This document shows positions 1 to 6,428 of a stretch of 8,637 nucleotides of DNA, piece after piece. This DNA is from an uncultured Polyangiaceae bacterium (GTDB lineage Bacteria > Myxococcota_A > Polyangia > Polyangiales > Houyiibacteriaceae): the NCBI GenBank assembly GCA_947259605.1, contig CAMYMX010000111.1, forward strand, positions 1 to 8,637. The letters are read 5' to 3'. Position numbers and translations under genes: made by a program. Each line of letters opens with the position of its first letter. Position 1 is the first letter of the stretch. The notes beneath the pieces were generated by a model. The model ran no database searches. It worked only from the letters and a program-made list of their open reading frames with translations, and was not told the origin of the DNA.

Positions 1-1
1 G

Positions 2-2044
2 TATGGCTCGCGGGTCGTCGTCCTCGATTCCAACGAGCTTCGCGCCGAGAAGCTCGCGACCGTGCTCAGCTCGCGCGGTGTTCAGATCGCGGCGGCGGAC
101 TTCTCGACCGCGGTGATTCCGCGGATTCGTGAGGTCGATCCACAGGTCGTCGTGTTGGACTCTAGTGCCGTCGGTGGCCACGGCGTCGATTTCGTGCGCG
201 CCATGCGAAAAGACCCTCAGCTGCGTTGGGCCTCGATGCTGGTCGTGCGTTGGGAAGACTTCTGGCCGACCTCCGAATCGGATGCGGAACCCGACCTCCC
301 CCAGCTTGCAAGCCGGCTACTTCCGATGATCGATCAAGACGCCGAGCAAGCTCGCCGCGCCGAGCGCGAAGTCGATTTCGACACCAGGCTGGAGCTGATT
401 GGGCCGGGACGTCTGCTCCGCGCGCTCGGCTCCGTTCCAGGTGTCCGCCGCGTGTCGATTAGCGGAAGTCGGCGGAACATCGACGTTGACATCGCCGACA
501 ACTCGATCCTGGGCGCCTACGCCACGCTGGACGAGGGGACGAAGCAGACCCTGCAGGGCATCCCGGCGCTCCTGGCTCTGTGGGGCCTGAACGCAGGCCG
601 CGTATCGGTGCGGGAACAGGACTTACCCTCGGTAGCGAACATCATGATGCCGGTGGACGAGGCGCTCGGTGTGGTCTCGCATGAGCTGGGCTTTGCAGAC
701 GGCGACGCGCGCGTCGAAGTCAACGCCGCAACGATTCCGCCCGGTGTGCCCGAAGCCGAGGAGTTTGCGACGGAGCCTCCGGAGTCTGGAACACCCCACG
801 CCTTCGAAGAATCGAAGACGATGGCGCCCGCGCGCTTTGCGCATCTACAAGCCGCGGTTGGCGGAGCTCCGGCCGGCGCGTTTCCAGACGAAGAAACTCC
901 AACCAACAAGCTTGGGCGGATGCTCGGTCGTGTAGAGACCAAGCAACGTACCGTTCCCGTGCCCGTGCCCCGAGGAGTGGAGGAGATGCACGACCACAGC
1001 GGCCACGTCGATCACGCACATGCGAAGCCCCGGAAGGCGAAAAAGACCGAATTCGGTTTGGCCCCGGTCTTCGAGATGCTGCCGCAGGAAGTGCTCGAAA
1101 CGCAGAAAACGGCTCCTATGCCGCAGAAGCCAACTCCACCGCCGCCGCCCGTCGAAAGCCGAACACCCGACGTAGAGCCCGTCGGCAAGTCGGACTCCAT
1201 CTTCGAGCCCCAGCTGGCGCGAAAATTGGAGGGTGCGACGATGCTTGCACCCGGGCCGACGTCCCAGGGCATGCCAGCTTCCATCCAAGCTTTGCTCCTG
1301 ACGGCATTGATCGCGGGAGTCGGCGTCCTCGGCTGGCAGCTCTGGATGCGCAGCAGCTCGGAGGCACCGGAGTCGGCGGAAGCGACATCGGACGCCGAGG
1401 GCAAGACGGGACCCATCACCGGGTCGCTCAACGCAGTCCAGGCGGCCGAGGAAGCCGATCTCGAGGGAGAAGAAGTCGCCATGGCGTTCGAGGAGGGCGA
1501 GGTCGAGCAGGAGGAGCCCGCCACCGCGAAGGTCGCCACCGCGAAGGCCAAACCGAAAGCCGCCTCCAAAGCTCCCGTGAAAACAGCCCAAAACGGCGAG
1601 CCCAGGCCCGCAAAGAGCTCGCCCGCAGTCGCATCGGCCAACGCCAGGGTCCCCACCCAGAATTTGCCGCGCGATCCGGCGAAGGCGTCGGACGTGCTCG
1701 TCCATCGCGCAATCCCCATGATTCGGAGCGGTCGGCTTTCCCTCGCCGAAGCCACCCTGGATCGCGCGTGGGAGCTCGATCCGAAGAACCCGCAGGCGAT
1801 GGCGGGTTACGCGGCTCTCTTCATCGCCAAAAAGGACCCGGGCCGTGCGACCAAATGGGCCAAGAAAGCCGTCCGAAAGCGGCCGCGCCGGGTCGAATAC
1901 CACGTGCTCTACGGTGATGCGCTCCGGCTGGAGGACGACATGGACGCTGCTCGCAAAGCCTGGCGAAAAGCCCTGTCGATCGACCCAAACAACCGGGCCG
2001 CCAAGGCCCGTCTTGCCGAGACCGGCAAGCGCGTCGCCAATTAG
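2..2044 (+). CDS. Receiver-like / PATAN-like / single-TM / TPR protein, 5' end cut by window
   Basis: The reading frame is open to the left edge, and bases 2-61 translate to the first strand and helix of a response-regulator receiver fold (VVVLDSNELRAEKLATVL). The GTG at 62 is therefore internal and the true start lies outside the window. Numbering from GTG 62: the receiver-like domain ends near residue 95, with D33 (VVVLDSS) at the phospho-acceptor position. The usual second acidic residue, the Thr/Ser after strand 4 (Arg here, LVVRW) and the strand-5 Lys are not visible, so it looks degenerate. Residues 104-186 resemble PATAN/DUF4388 (weak call). A long acidic linker follows, with a His cluster at 310-320 and a Pro run near 359-363. 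One membrane helix spans about 408-428, then an Ala/Lys/Glu-rich stretch, then TPRs from about 544 to the end. Inferred topology: N-terminal domains in the cytoplasm, TPRs in the periplasm. Probable role is signalling or assembly at the inner membrane; specific function unknown. Confidence 0.85.
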   Translation, partial: YGSRVVVLDSNELRAEKLATVLSSRGVQIAAADFSTAVIPRIREVDPQVVVLDSSAVGGHGVDFVRAMRKDPQLRWASMLVVRWEDFWPTSESDAEPDLPQLASRLLPMIDQDAEQARRAEREVDFDTRLELIGPGRLLRALGSVPGVRRVSISGSRRNIDVDIADNSILGAYATLDEGTKQTLQGIPALLALWGLNAGRVSVREQDLPSVANIMMPVDEALGVVSHELGFADGDARVEVNAATIPPGVPEAEEFATEPPESGTPHAFEESKTMAPARFAHLQAAVGGAPAGAFPDEETPTNKLGRMLGRVETKQRTVPVPVPRGVEEMHDHSGHVDHAHAKPRKAKKTEFGLAPVFEMLPQEVLETQKTAPMPQKPTPPPPPVESRTPDVEPVGKSDSIFEPQLARKLEGATMLAPGPTSQGMPASIQALLLTALIAGVGVLGWQLWMRSSSEAPESAEATSDAEGKTGPITGSLNAVQAAEEADLEGEEVAMAFEEGEVEQEEPATAKVATAKAKPKAASKAPVKTAQNGEPRPAKSSPAVASANARVPTQNLPRDPAKASDVLVHRAIPMIRSGRLSLAEATLDRAWELDPKNPQAMAGYAALFIAKKDPGRATKWAKKAVRKRPRRVEYHVLYGDALRLEDDMDAARKAWRKALSIDPNNRAAKARLAETGKRVAN
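1520..1549 (+). repeat. 15-bp tandem duplication inside the linker of the receiver/TPR gene
   Basis: Two adjacent 15-base units (1520-1534 and 1535-1549) differ at one base and encode ATAKV-ATAKA in frame. They start the Ala/Lys-rich stretch between the membrane helix and the TPR domain. Units of this kind change length by replication slippage without breaking the frame, so this is probably low-constraint spacer. Confidence 0.75.
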
Positions 2045-2080
2045 TTGCCCTGGGTCGAGCCTCGGGCCTAGCGTCGGGCC

Positions 2081-2590
2081 ATGGCGAGACGATTTTGGTG
2101 GGCGGCCGTGCTGATTGGGATCAGCGGCTGCTTGATACAGAACTTGAGCCCTGAAACACGCATGCGTGATTCGGTGATCGAGCTCAACGAAGGCGCCCGC
2201 TGGGGCCGTATGGACGTCGCGGGCGGACACGTCGCGCCGACGTTCCAGACCCAGTACAAGCTCTCGCACATGCGATGGGGCCGTGACATTCAAATCGCGG
2301 ACACGGAGATACTCGGCATGAACCCCGAAACCGACGACGAAGGCCAAGGCGCGTTTTCACGGGTCGCGGTTCGTTGGTACGACGAGAGCACGATGGTCTT
2401 GGCCAACACCGTCATCCGGCAGACCTGGCAGAAGCACAAGCAGACCTTCGTGTTGACCAACGAATCGATCGAAAGCGGGCATCCCGGCCTGCTGGTGATT
2501 CCGGAAGGCCCGCAGCAGACCCAACCCGCCGCGGAGCCTGAACAATACGATTCGTTCGACGACGACTCGCAGTGGAGCAGCGTCTACTGA
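2081..2590 (+). CDS. Small lipoprotein of unknown function
   Basis: The 169-residue product has a classic lipoprotein signal: basic MARR, a hydrophobic core, then lipobox ISGC with the lipidated cysteine at residue 17. The residue after the Cys is Leu, not Asp, so outer-membrane sorting would be expected by the E. coli rule, which may not hold here. The mature part is mostly polar with alternating hydrophobics in two stretches (around FSRVAVRWYDES and TFVLTNES), which suggests a small beta-rich or alpha/beta fold. The tail is acidic and low in complexity. I do not recognise the family. The gene begins 36 bases after the receiver/TPR gene stop on the same strand, so cotranscription is likely. 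No strong Shine-Dalgarno sequence is visible before the ATG. The start is nevertheless favoured because it gives a complete signal peptide. Confidence 0.8.
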   Translation: MARRFWWAAVLIGISGCLIQNLSPETRMRDSVIELNEGARWGRMDVAGGHVAPTFQTQYKLSHMRWGRDIQIADTEILGMNPETDDEGQGAFSRVAVRWYDESTMVLANTVIRQTWQKHKQTFVLTNESIESGHPGLLVIPEGPQQTQPAAEPEQYDSFDDDSQWSSVY

Positions 2591-2591
2591 C

Positions 2592-3554
2592 TCAGTCGAT
2601 ACCGACGGCGCTTCGCACCCGCTGAATGGTCGCGTGTGCAATCTCGCGCGCTTTGCCGGCGCCCGCATGGAGCAGCGCATCCAGCTGCGCTTCGTCCGCG
2701 CGAATCGATAGATACGCTTCTCGCTTGGGGCCGATCTCTGCTTCGACGGCTTCGAAGAGCGCTTCTTTGGCATGGCCCCAGCCGTAACCGCCCGCTTCGA
2801 GCTTCCGCTTCATCTCCGAAGCGTCTCCCGGAGCAACCAGCGCGTAGAGATCGTAGACCGTCGAACCCTCCGCTACCTTGGGATCCTCGAGGGACTCCGA
2901 GCTGGTCTTGATGCCCATGATCACTTTGCGCAGCTTCTTCGGGGGCTCGAAGAGCGGGATCCCGTTACCCTTGCTCTTGCTCATCTTTTCGCCATCGGTA
3001 CCGGGTACGAGCGGAGCCTCGCCGATCAAGGCTTCCGGGATGACCAAGGTGCCCTCTCCATAGGCGTGATTGAGCCGCGTTGCGATGTCGCGCGTGAGCT
3101 CGAGATGTTGTTTCTGGTCTTTGCCGATCGGGACGACGTCGGTGTCGTAGAGGAGGATGTCGGCCGCCATGAGCACCGGGTAGTTGAAAATGCCCGCATT
3201 GGGAGACTCCCCACGAGCAAGGGCGTCTTTGAACGCATGACCCCGCTCGAGCTGACCCGTCGCGAGAAGGCAGCTCAAGACCCATGTGAGCTCGAAGACC
3301 TCGGGCACATCGGACTGCCGGTAGAGCAAGGTGCGATCGGGGTCGAGCCCACAGGCCAGCCATGTTGCCGCGACGTCGCGAATGTATCCGCGAAGCGCCT
3401 CCGCGTCGCGGACCGAGGTGAGCGCGTGATAGTCGGCAATGAAGTAGAGCGTTCGGTAACGATCGACTAGCGAGAGCGCCGGCCGAATTGCGCCCAAGTA
3501 GTTGCCCAAGTGCGGAAGGTGCGTGGGCTTGATGCCGGTGAGAGACGTCTTCAC
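2592..3554 (-). CDS. trpS: Tryptophanyl-tRNA synthetase
   Basis: Class I aminoacyl-tRNA synthetase that joins L-tryptophan to tRNA-Trp at the expense of ATP, in the cytoplasm. The N terminus carries the HIGH-type signature as PHLGN (residues 14-18) within GIKPTHLPHLGNYLGAI. KMSKS is intact at 190-194 (GEKMSKSKGN), and the family motif GKDQKQHLELTRDIA lies between them. Length from GTG 3554 is 320 residues, close to the usual 320-340. The frame stays open upstream to an ATG at 3632, but that would add 26 residues of unlikely sequence (Cys/Arg/Pro-rich) and run into the divergent VOC gene. GTG 3554 gives MKTSLTGIKP, which places the family core at the very N terminus as expected. No clear ribosome binding site precedes it. 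The 3' end is one base from the stop of the convergent lipoprotein gene. Confidence 0.95.
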   Translation of the reverse strand: MKTSLTGIKPTHLPHLGNYLGAIRPALSLVDRYRTLYFIADYHALTSVRDAEALRGYIRDVAATWLACGLDPDRTLLYRQSDVPEVFELTWVLSCLLATGQLERGHAFKDALARGESPNAGIFNYPVLMAADILLYDTDVVPIGKDQKQHLELTRDIATRLNHAYGEGTLVIPEALIGEAPLVPGTDGEKMSKSKGNGIPLFEPPKKLRKVIMGIKTSSESLEDPKVAEGSTVYDLYALVAPGDASEMKRKLEAGGYGWGHAKEALFEAVEAEIGPKREAYLSIRADEAQLDALLHAGAGKAREIAHATIQRVRSAVGID

Positions 3555-3569
3555 GGGGCGAGAGACTGT

Positions 3570-3585
3570 CCCATGTGGACATGGG
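3570..3585. promoter_or_regulatory. Perfect 7+7 inverted repeat, candidate operator
   Basis: CCCATGT-GG-ACATGGG is a perfect dyad with a 2-base centre. It lies in the 71-base region between divergent trpS (start 3554) and the VOC gene (start 3626). It covers the candidate -35 box of the VOC promoter and is 16 bases from the trpS start codon, so a dimeric regulator bound here could affect either gene. Its role as an operator is inferred from position and symmetry only. No regulator gene is in the window. Confidence 0.4.
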
Positions 3586-3603
3586 CGGCAACCGGGGTAT
3601 CTT
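3576..3603 (+). promoter_or_regulatory. Candidate sigma70-type promoter for the VOC gene
   Basis: A -35-like TGGACA (3576-3581, five of six consensus bases) is followed after 16 bases by a -10-like TATCTT (3598-3603, four of six). Transcription would begin near 3610, giving a leader of about 16 bases that just contains the ribosome binding site. The -35 box lies within the inverted repeat at 3570-3585. The call is plausible on position, but single promoter matches are weak evidence. Confidence 0.35.
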
Positions 3604-3615
3604 CGACGGCCCGAA

Positions 3616-3622
3616 GAGAGGA
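3616..3622 (+). promoter_or_regulatory. Ribosome binding site that sets the VOC gene start
   Basis: GAGAGGA ends 3 bases before ATG 3626 and is the clearest purine-rich Shine-Dalgarno-like site seen in the window. It favours ATG 3626 over the in-frame ATGs at 3575 and 3581, which lie inside the inverted repeat and have no such site. Confidence 0.55.
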
Positions 3623-3625
3623 AGC

Positions 3626-4117
3626 ATGACAAGTCGTCCGTTCAAGGTTTTGGGAATCCAACAGGTCGCCGTCGGCGCGCCCAACAAGAGCGCCCTGCGC
3701 CGGCTTTGGGTCGACACTCTGGGTCTGACACCGCACGGGAATTTCAAGAGCGAAAAGGAAAACGTCGACGAGGATATCGTGACGATGGGTGCGGGCCCGT
3801 TCACGGTTGAAGTCGATTTGATGCAGCCCATCGACCCCGAGAAGAAGCCCCGAGTCGACGCGCCGCCCCTCAACCACATCGGTCTTTGGGTCGACGACAT
3901 CGACGCAGCCGTTCAGTGGCTGGGCGATCGAGGTGTTCGGTTTACCCCGGGAGGCGTCCGTCCGGGCGCCGCGGGCCATCGGGTCTGCTTCATTCATCCC
4001 AAGGGCAATGAAGCTGCGCCCATCGGCGGAGAAGGCGTGTTGATCGAGCTCGTCGAGGCGCCATCCGAAGTCCGCGAGGCGTTCGAAAAGATCAGTCTGG
4101 CTTCCAAGCAAGTTTGA
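3626..4117 (+). CDS. VOC-fold protein related to methylmalonyl-CoA epimerase / glyoxalase
   Basis: The 163-residue product has two paired beta-alpha-beta-beta-beta modules of the vicinal oxygen chelate fold: residues about 8-68 and 82-145. The second half reads like methylmalonyl-CoA epimerase: NHIGLWVDDIDAA, then RPGAAGHRVCFIHPKG, then GVLIELVEA. It keeps the metal-ligand His (H84) and Glu (E141). In the first half the usual metal-binding His of the DHIAIAV-type strand is replaced by Gln (Q13, in IQQVAV). The fourth ligand position, around 64-67 (DLMQP), cannot be fixed by eye. Family members bind a divalent metal and act on small substrates such as 2-methylmalonyl-CoA or glutathione adducts; the substrate here is unknown. 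Gln can bind metal in VOC enzymes, so activity is not excluded. The start follows a good ribosome binding site. The 3' end overlaps the convergent ATPase gene by 26 bases. Confidence 0.85.
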   Translation: MTSRPFKVLGIQQVAVGAPNKSALRRLWVDTLGLTPHGNFKSEKENVDEDIVTMGAGPFTVEVDLMQPIDPEKKPRVDAPPLNHIGLWVDDIDAAVQWLGDRGVRFTPGGVRPGAAGHRVCFIHPKGNEAAPIGGEGVLIELVEAPSEVREAFEKISLASKQV

Positions 4118-6428
4118 GGTCCGAAACCCGGATGTCCGATTTCCTCGGACGGACGACCACTTCTTCGAGCTCGGGCTCTTCCCGTTCCATCGCTGCGGCG
4201 AGGGCGCGGACCTCCTCTTCGGCCTCGATCTCGAGCGACCGCAGCTCTTCTTGGAGGTCTTGCAGGTTCTCCTCGGCGCGAGTCACGTCTTCACGCTCCC
4301 GCGCAATTCGGCCTGCGCCTCGCGCCGCAGTAGTGGCACGGCCCATGCCACGGCTTCCGAAAATCGCGCCAAGGACGGTGGCGCCCATCGAAATCCCAGT
4401 CTGCAGCTTCTGCTGATCGTACTGACTCTTCTCGCGTTCGACCTTGTCCTGGGCCCTGCCGACGCGGGTTTCCATGGCCCTCACCTTCTTGGTGAACTGC
4501 CGACGAAGCTTCTCGGCGGCCTCATCGCGCAGTTCGCGTCGCGCAAGCTGCAGCCTCGCCGAGAACTCGGCTTTGGTTTCACCCGGCTTCGACCGGAGCT
4601 TCAACGCCTTGTTTCGCCATAGAGTCCTGGGACGAGTCTGATAGAGATGGTCCTTGATCTGTTTGCCGTAGCTCCGGAAGCGCGCCTTCCCGACCGAACC
4701 CGCCGGCGGCGCGACGAACTCGGCTTCGTCCGGCGCATCATGATCGTAGTCGAGCGCGTCCGCGCCCACGAGCTCCGCCGATTCCCAAGGCGAGTCTTCG
4801 TCGAGCGGTGCGAGAATCAAGAGCTCGTCCCATTCGTCGAGGCCCTGGGACGCTCGCACATAGTGCAAAGAAACGGAGGCCAGCACGTGCGAGCGATACG
4901 TGCCCGGCTCATCGCTCAGAAACGCCTCTTCGATGCCGGCTGCAACGACGGGTCGAGCCCCTTTGGAGGCGCCGACTCGGCGTTTGGGCTCGGCGGCTTC
5001 GCCCGCAGCAGGCGCTGCCCGGTCCTTGGCAGGGCTCAAGAGCTTGATTTGTTTGCGCGTGAGCGGCCCGCGCAGATACGACATGGCCCAGCGCGTGTGG
5101 AACAAGACGTCCCTTTCGTCGTGTGCGTTGTGTAGCAAGAAAACGCGGCTGCGAAGGCTGGCCAACAGGCGTTCGATCTCGCCCCGGTCGAGGGAGCTTC
5201 CCGAAGACGACGATGCGCCCGCGAGCCCGTCGACGACGCGTGCCACGTCGCGCTCTGTTTGAAGGCGCCCGAGAAACCAGGTCCCACAATTCGAAAGGGC
5301 TTTGTAGTCGAGGTCGACCGGATTCTGGGTCGCGAGGACGATGCCGAACCCGTATGCCCGGGCCTGCTTGAGCAGTGTGAGTAGCGGCCTCTTCGATGGA
5401 GGCTCGGAGACGGGTGGTAGAAACCCGAAGACTTCATCCATGTAGAGGAGCGCGCGAAGGCTGGATGTGCCGGACTGGCGACGAACCCAGGAGACGACCC
5501 GGTTGAGCAATGTGCTCACGAAGAACATGCGCTCGGCCTCGCTCAGGTGCGCGATGGAAAGAATTGTGATTCGTGGCTTACCGTCCTCGGTCCAGAGCAG
5601 TCGCTGAATGTCGAGGGGTTCTCCATCCAGCCAGGTCGAAAACCCGGGCGACGCCAGAAGCCCATTCATCTGCATCGCTAGCTTTTGCCGCTCGGACTCC
5701 CCGTAGAAGGTCTCCAAGTCCATGACGCCAATCCGATCGAACGGCGGCGCCGAAATCCTGCGGACCAAGTCCCCGAGCTGCACCGACTCCCCCTTGGACC
5801 AGGCGTGGGACAGGAGATTGGACAGCAGGATGTGCTCTTTGCTGTTCACCGGGTCGGGGTCGATGCCGAGGAGCGCCAGTAGACCTGACACCGCCCCCAT
5901 GATCTGGTCGCGCTGCTCATCCAGGTCTGCGTCCTCGGCCGGCGGGTCGAACGACTCCAAGACCCGAAGCGTGCGGCCCGCAGAGCTCCCCGGCGTGTAG
6001 ATCGAGATGTCGACCGCGTCGCGGAAGCGCGCGATTCGGGCACCGTCCTGCCCCCATTTCGCAAGGCCCTCACGCCAGAGGCTCGACACCGCTTCGGCCT
6101 GCGCGGCGACCGTACGTCCTTTCCGTTCGGCTTCTGCCGGATCGATCCAGGGCTCGAAGTCGCTTGGGCGGAGCTCGGGAAACGTGAGAGCCAGGTTTCC
6201 GAGGTCGCCCTTGGGATCGATGCAGAGCGCCGGGATCCCATCGATTGCGGCTTCTTCGAGAAGCGACAGGCAGAGCCCGGTCTTGCCGCTGCCGGTCATG
6301 CCGACGCAGACGGCGTGGGTGGTGAGGTCTTTCGAATCGTAGAGGACGGGCACCTCGGTTGGCTCTCCGCGCTCCGGGTCGAGCTCTCTGCCGAGATAGA
6401 GCTTCCCGAGCTTTTCGAAGTCGATCAC
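4092..6428 (-). CDS. HerA/VirB4-like (DUF87-type) P-loop ATPase with C-terminal coiled coil
   Basis: The 778-residue protein is a FtsK/HerA-superfamily ATPase. Walker A is GMTGSGKT (43-50, K49), followed by DPKGD (71-75), which is typical of HerA/VirB4-like proteins. Walker B is LLYMDE (D331, E332), and ATQNP (366-370) is the motif III/sensor region. Relatives form hexameric rings that move DNA or protein. Beyond about residue 450 comes a family-specific middle region. A charged coiled coil follows (about 600-677), then a Gly/Ala-rich hydrophobic stretch (678-707) and a second coiled coil (about 708-758). There is no signal peptide, so it acts in the cytoplasm, possibly at the membrane. The GTG start overlaps the stop of the upstream TPR lipoprotein gene in GTGA; GGGAG ten bases upstream may serve as ribosome binding site. 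No NurA, SIR2 or other nuclease-like partner is adjacent, so the DNA-repair and HerA-defence readings are unsupported. The cargo is unknown. Confidence 0.85.
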   Translation of the reverse strand: MIDFEKLGKLYLGRELDPERGEPTEVPVLYDSKDLTTHAVCVGMTGSGKTGLCLSLLEEAAIDGIPALCIDPKGDLGNLALTFPELRPSDFEPWIDPAEAERKGRTVAAQAEAVSSLWREGLAKWGQDGARIARFRDAVDISIYTPGSSAGRTLRVLESFDPPAEDADLDEQRDQIMGAVSGLLALLGIDPDPVNSKEHILLSNLLSHAWSKGESVQLGDLVRRISAPPFDRIGVMDLETFYGESERQKLAMQMNGLLASPGFSTWLDGEPLDIQRLLWTEDGKPRITILSIAHLSEAERMFFVSTLLNRVVSWVRRQSGTSSLRALLYMDEVFGFLPPVSEPPSKRPLLTLLKQARAYGFGIVLATQNPVDLDYKALSNCGTWFLGRLQTERDVARVVDGLAGASSSSGSSLDRGEIERLLASLRSRVFLLHNAHDERDVLFHTRWAMSYLRGPLTRKQIKLLSPAKDRAAPAAGEAAEPKRRVGASKGARPVVAAGIEEAFLSDEPGTYRSHVLASVSLHYVRASQGLDEWDELLILAPLDEDSPWESAELVGADALDYDHDAPDEAEFVAPPAGSVGKARFRSYGKQIKDHLYQTRPRTLWRNKALKLRSKPGETKAEFSARLQLARRELRDEAAEKLRRQFTKKVRAMETRVGRAQDKVEREKSQYDQQKLQTGISMGATVLGAIFGSRGMGRATTAARGAGRIAREREDVTRAEENLQDLQEELRSLEIEAEEEVRALAAAMEREEPELEEVVVRPRKSDIRVSDLKLAWKPD
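6425..6428 (-). promoter_or_regulatory. GTGA stop/start overlap, probable translational coupling
   Basis: On the minus strand the GTG start of the ATPase (6428-6426) and the TGA stop of the TPR lipoprotein (6427-6425) share bases in a 4-base GTGA. Such overlaps usually allow ribosomes ending the first gene to restart on the second, which keeps the two products in proportion. Seen directly in the sequence; coupling is inferred. Confidence 0.7.

Noticed and set aside
845..2347. 500-codon open frame on the minus strand, antisense to the receiver/TPR gene and the lipoprotein gene
   Set aside because: It is an antisense shadow common in G+C-rich DNA. Its product is Arg/Gly/Leu-rich without domains, while the plus-strand genes show receiver, TM, TPR and lipobox signals.
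3575..3625. Upstream ATG start (3575) for the VOC gene, adding 17 residues
   Set aside because: No ribosome binding site before it, it lies inside the inverted repeat, and ATG 3626 has a good site and fits the fold start.
2965..3900. 311-codon minus-strand frame spanning trpS and the VOC gene
   Set aside because: It crosses two well-supported genes in the wrong frame, and its composition is low-complexity Arg/Ser/Pro.
4134..4150. Hairpin GTCCGA-TTTCC-TCGGAC just after the VOC stop as an intrinsic terminator
   Set aside because: Only a 6-bp stem with no T-run after it, and it lies inside the coding end of the ATPase gene; probably chance.
4092..6428. HerA-type anti-phage defence module (HerA with SIR2, DUF4297 or NurA)
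   Set aside because: No nuclease or effector gene is adjacent; the coupled partner is a TPR lipoprotein and the other neighbours are trpS and a VOC enzyme.
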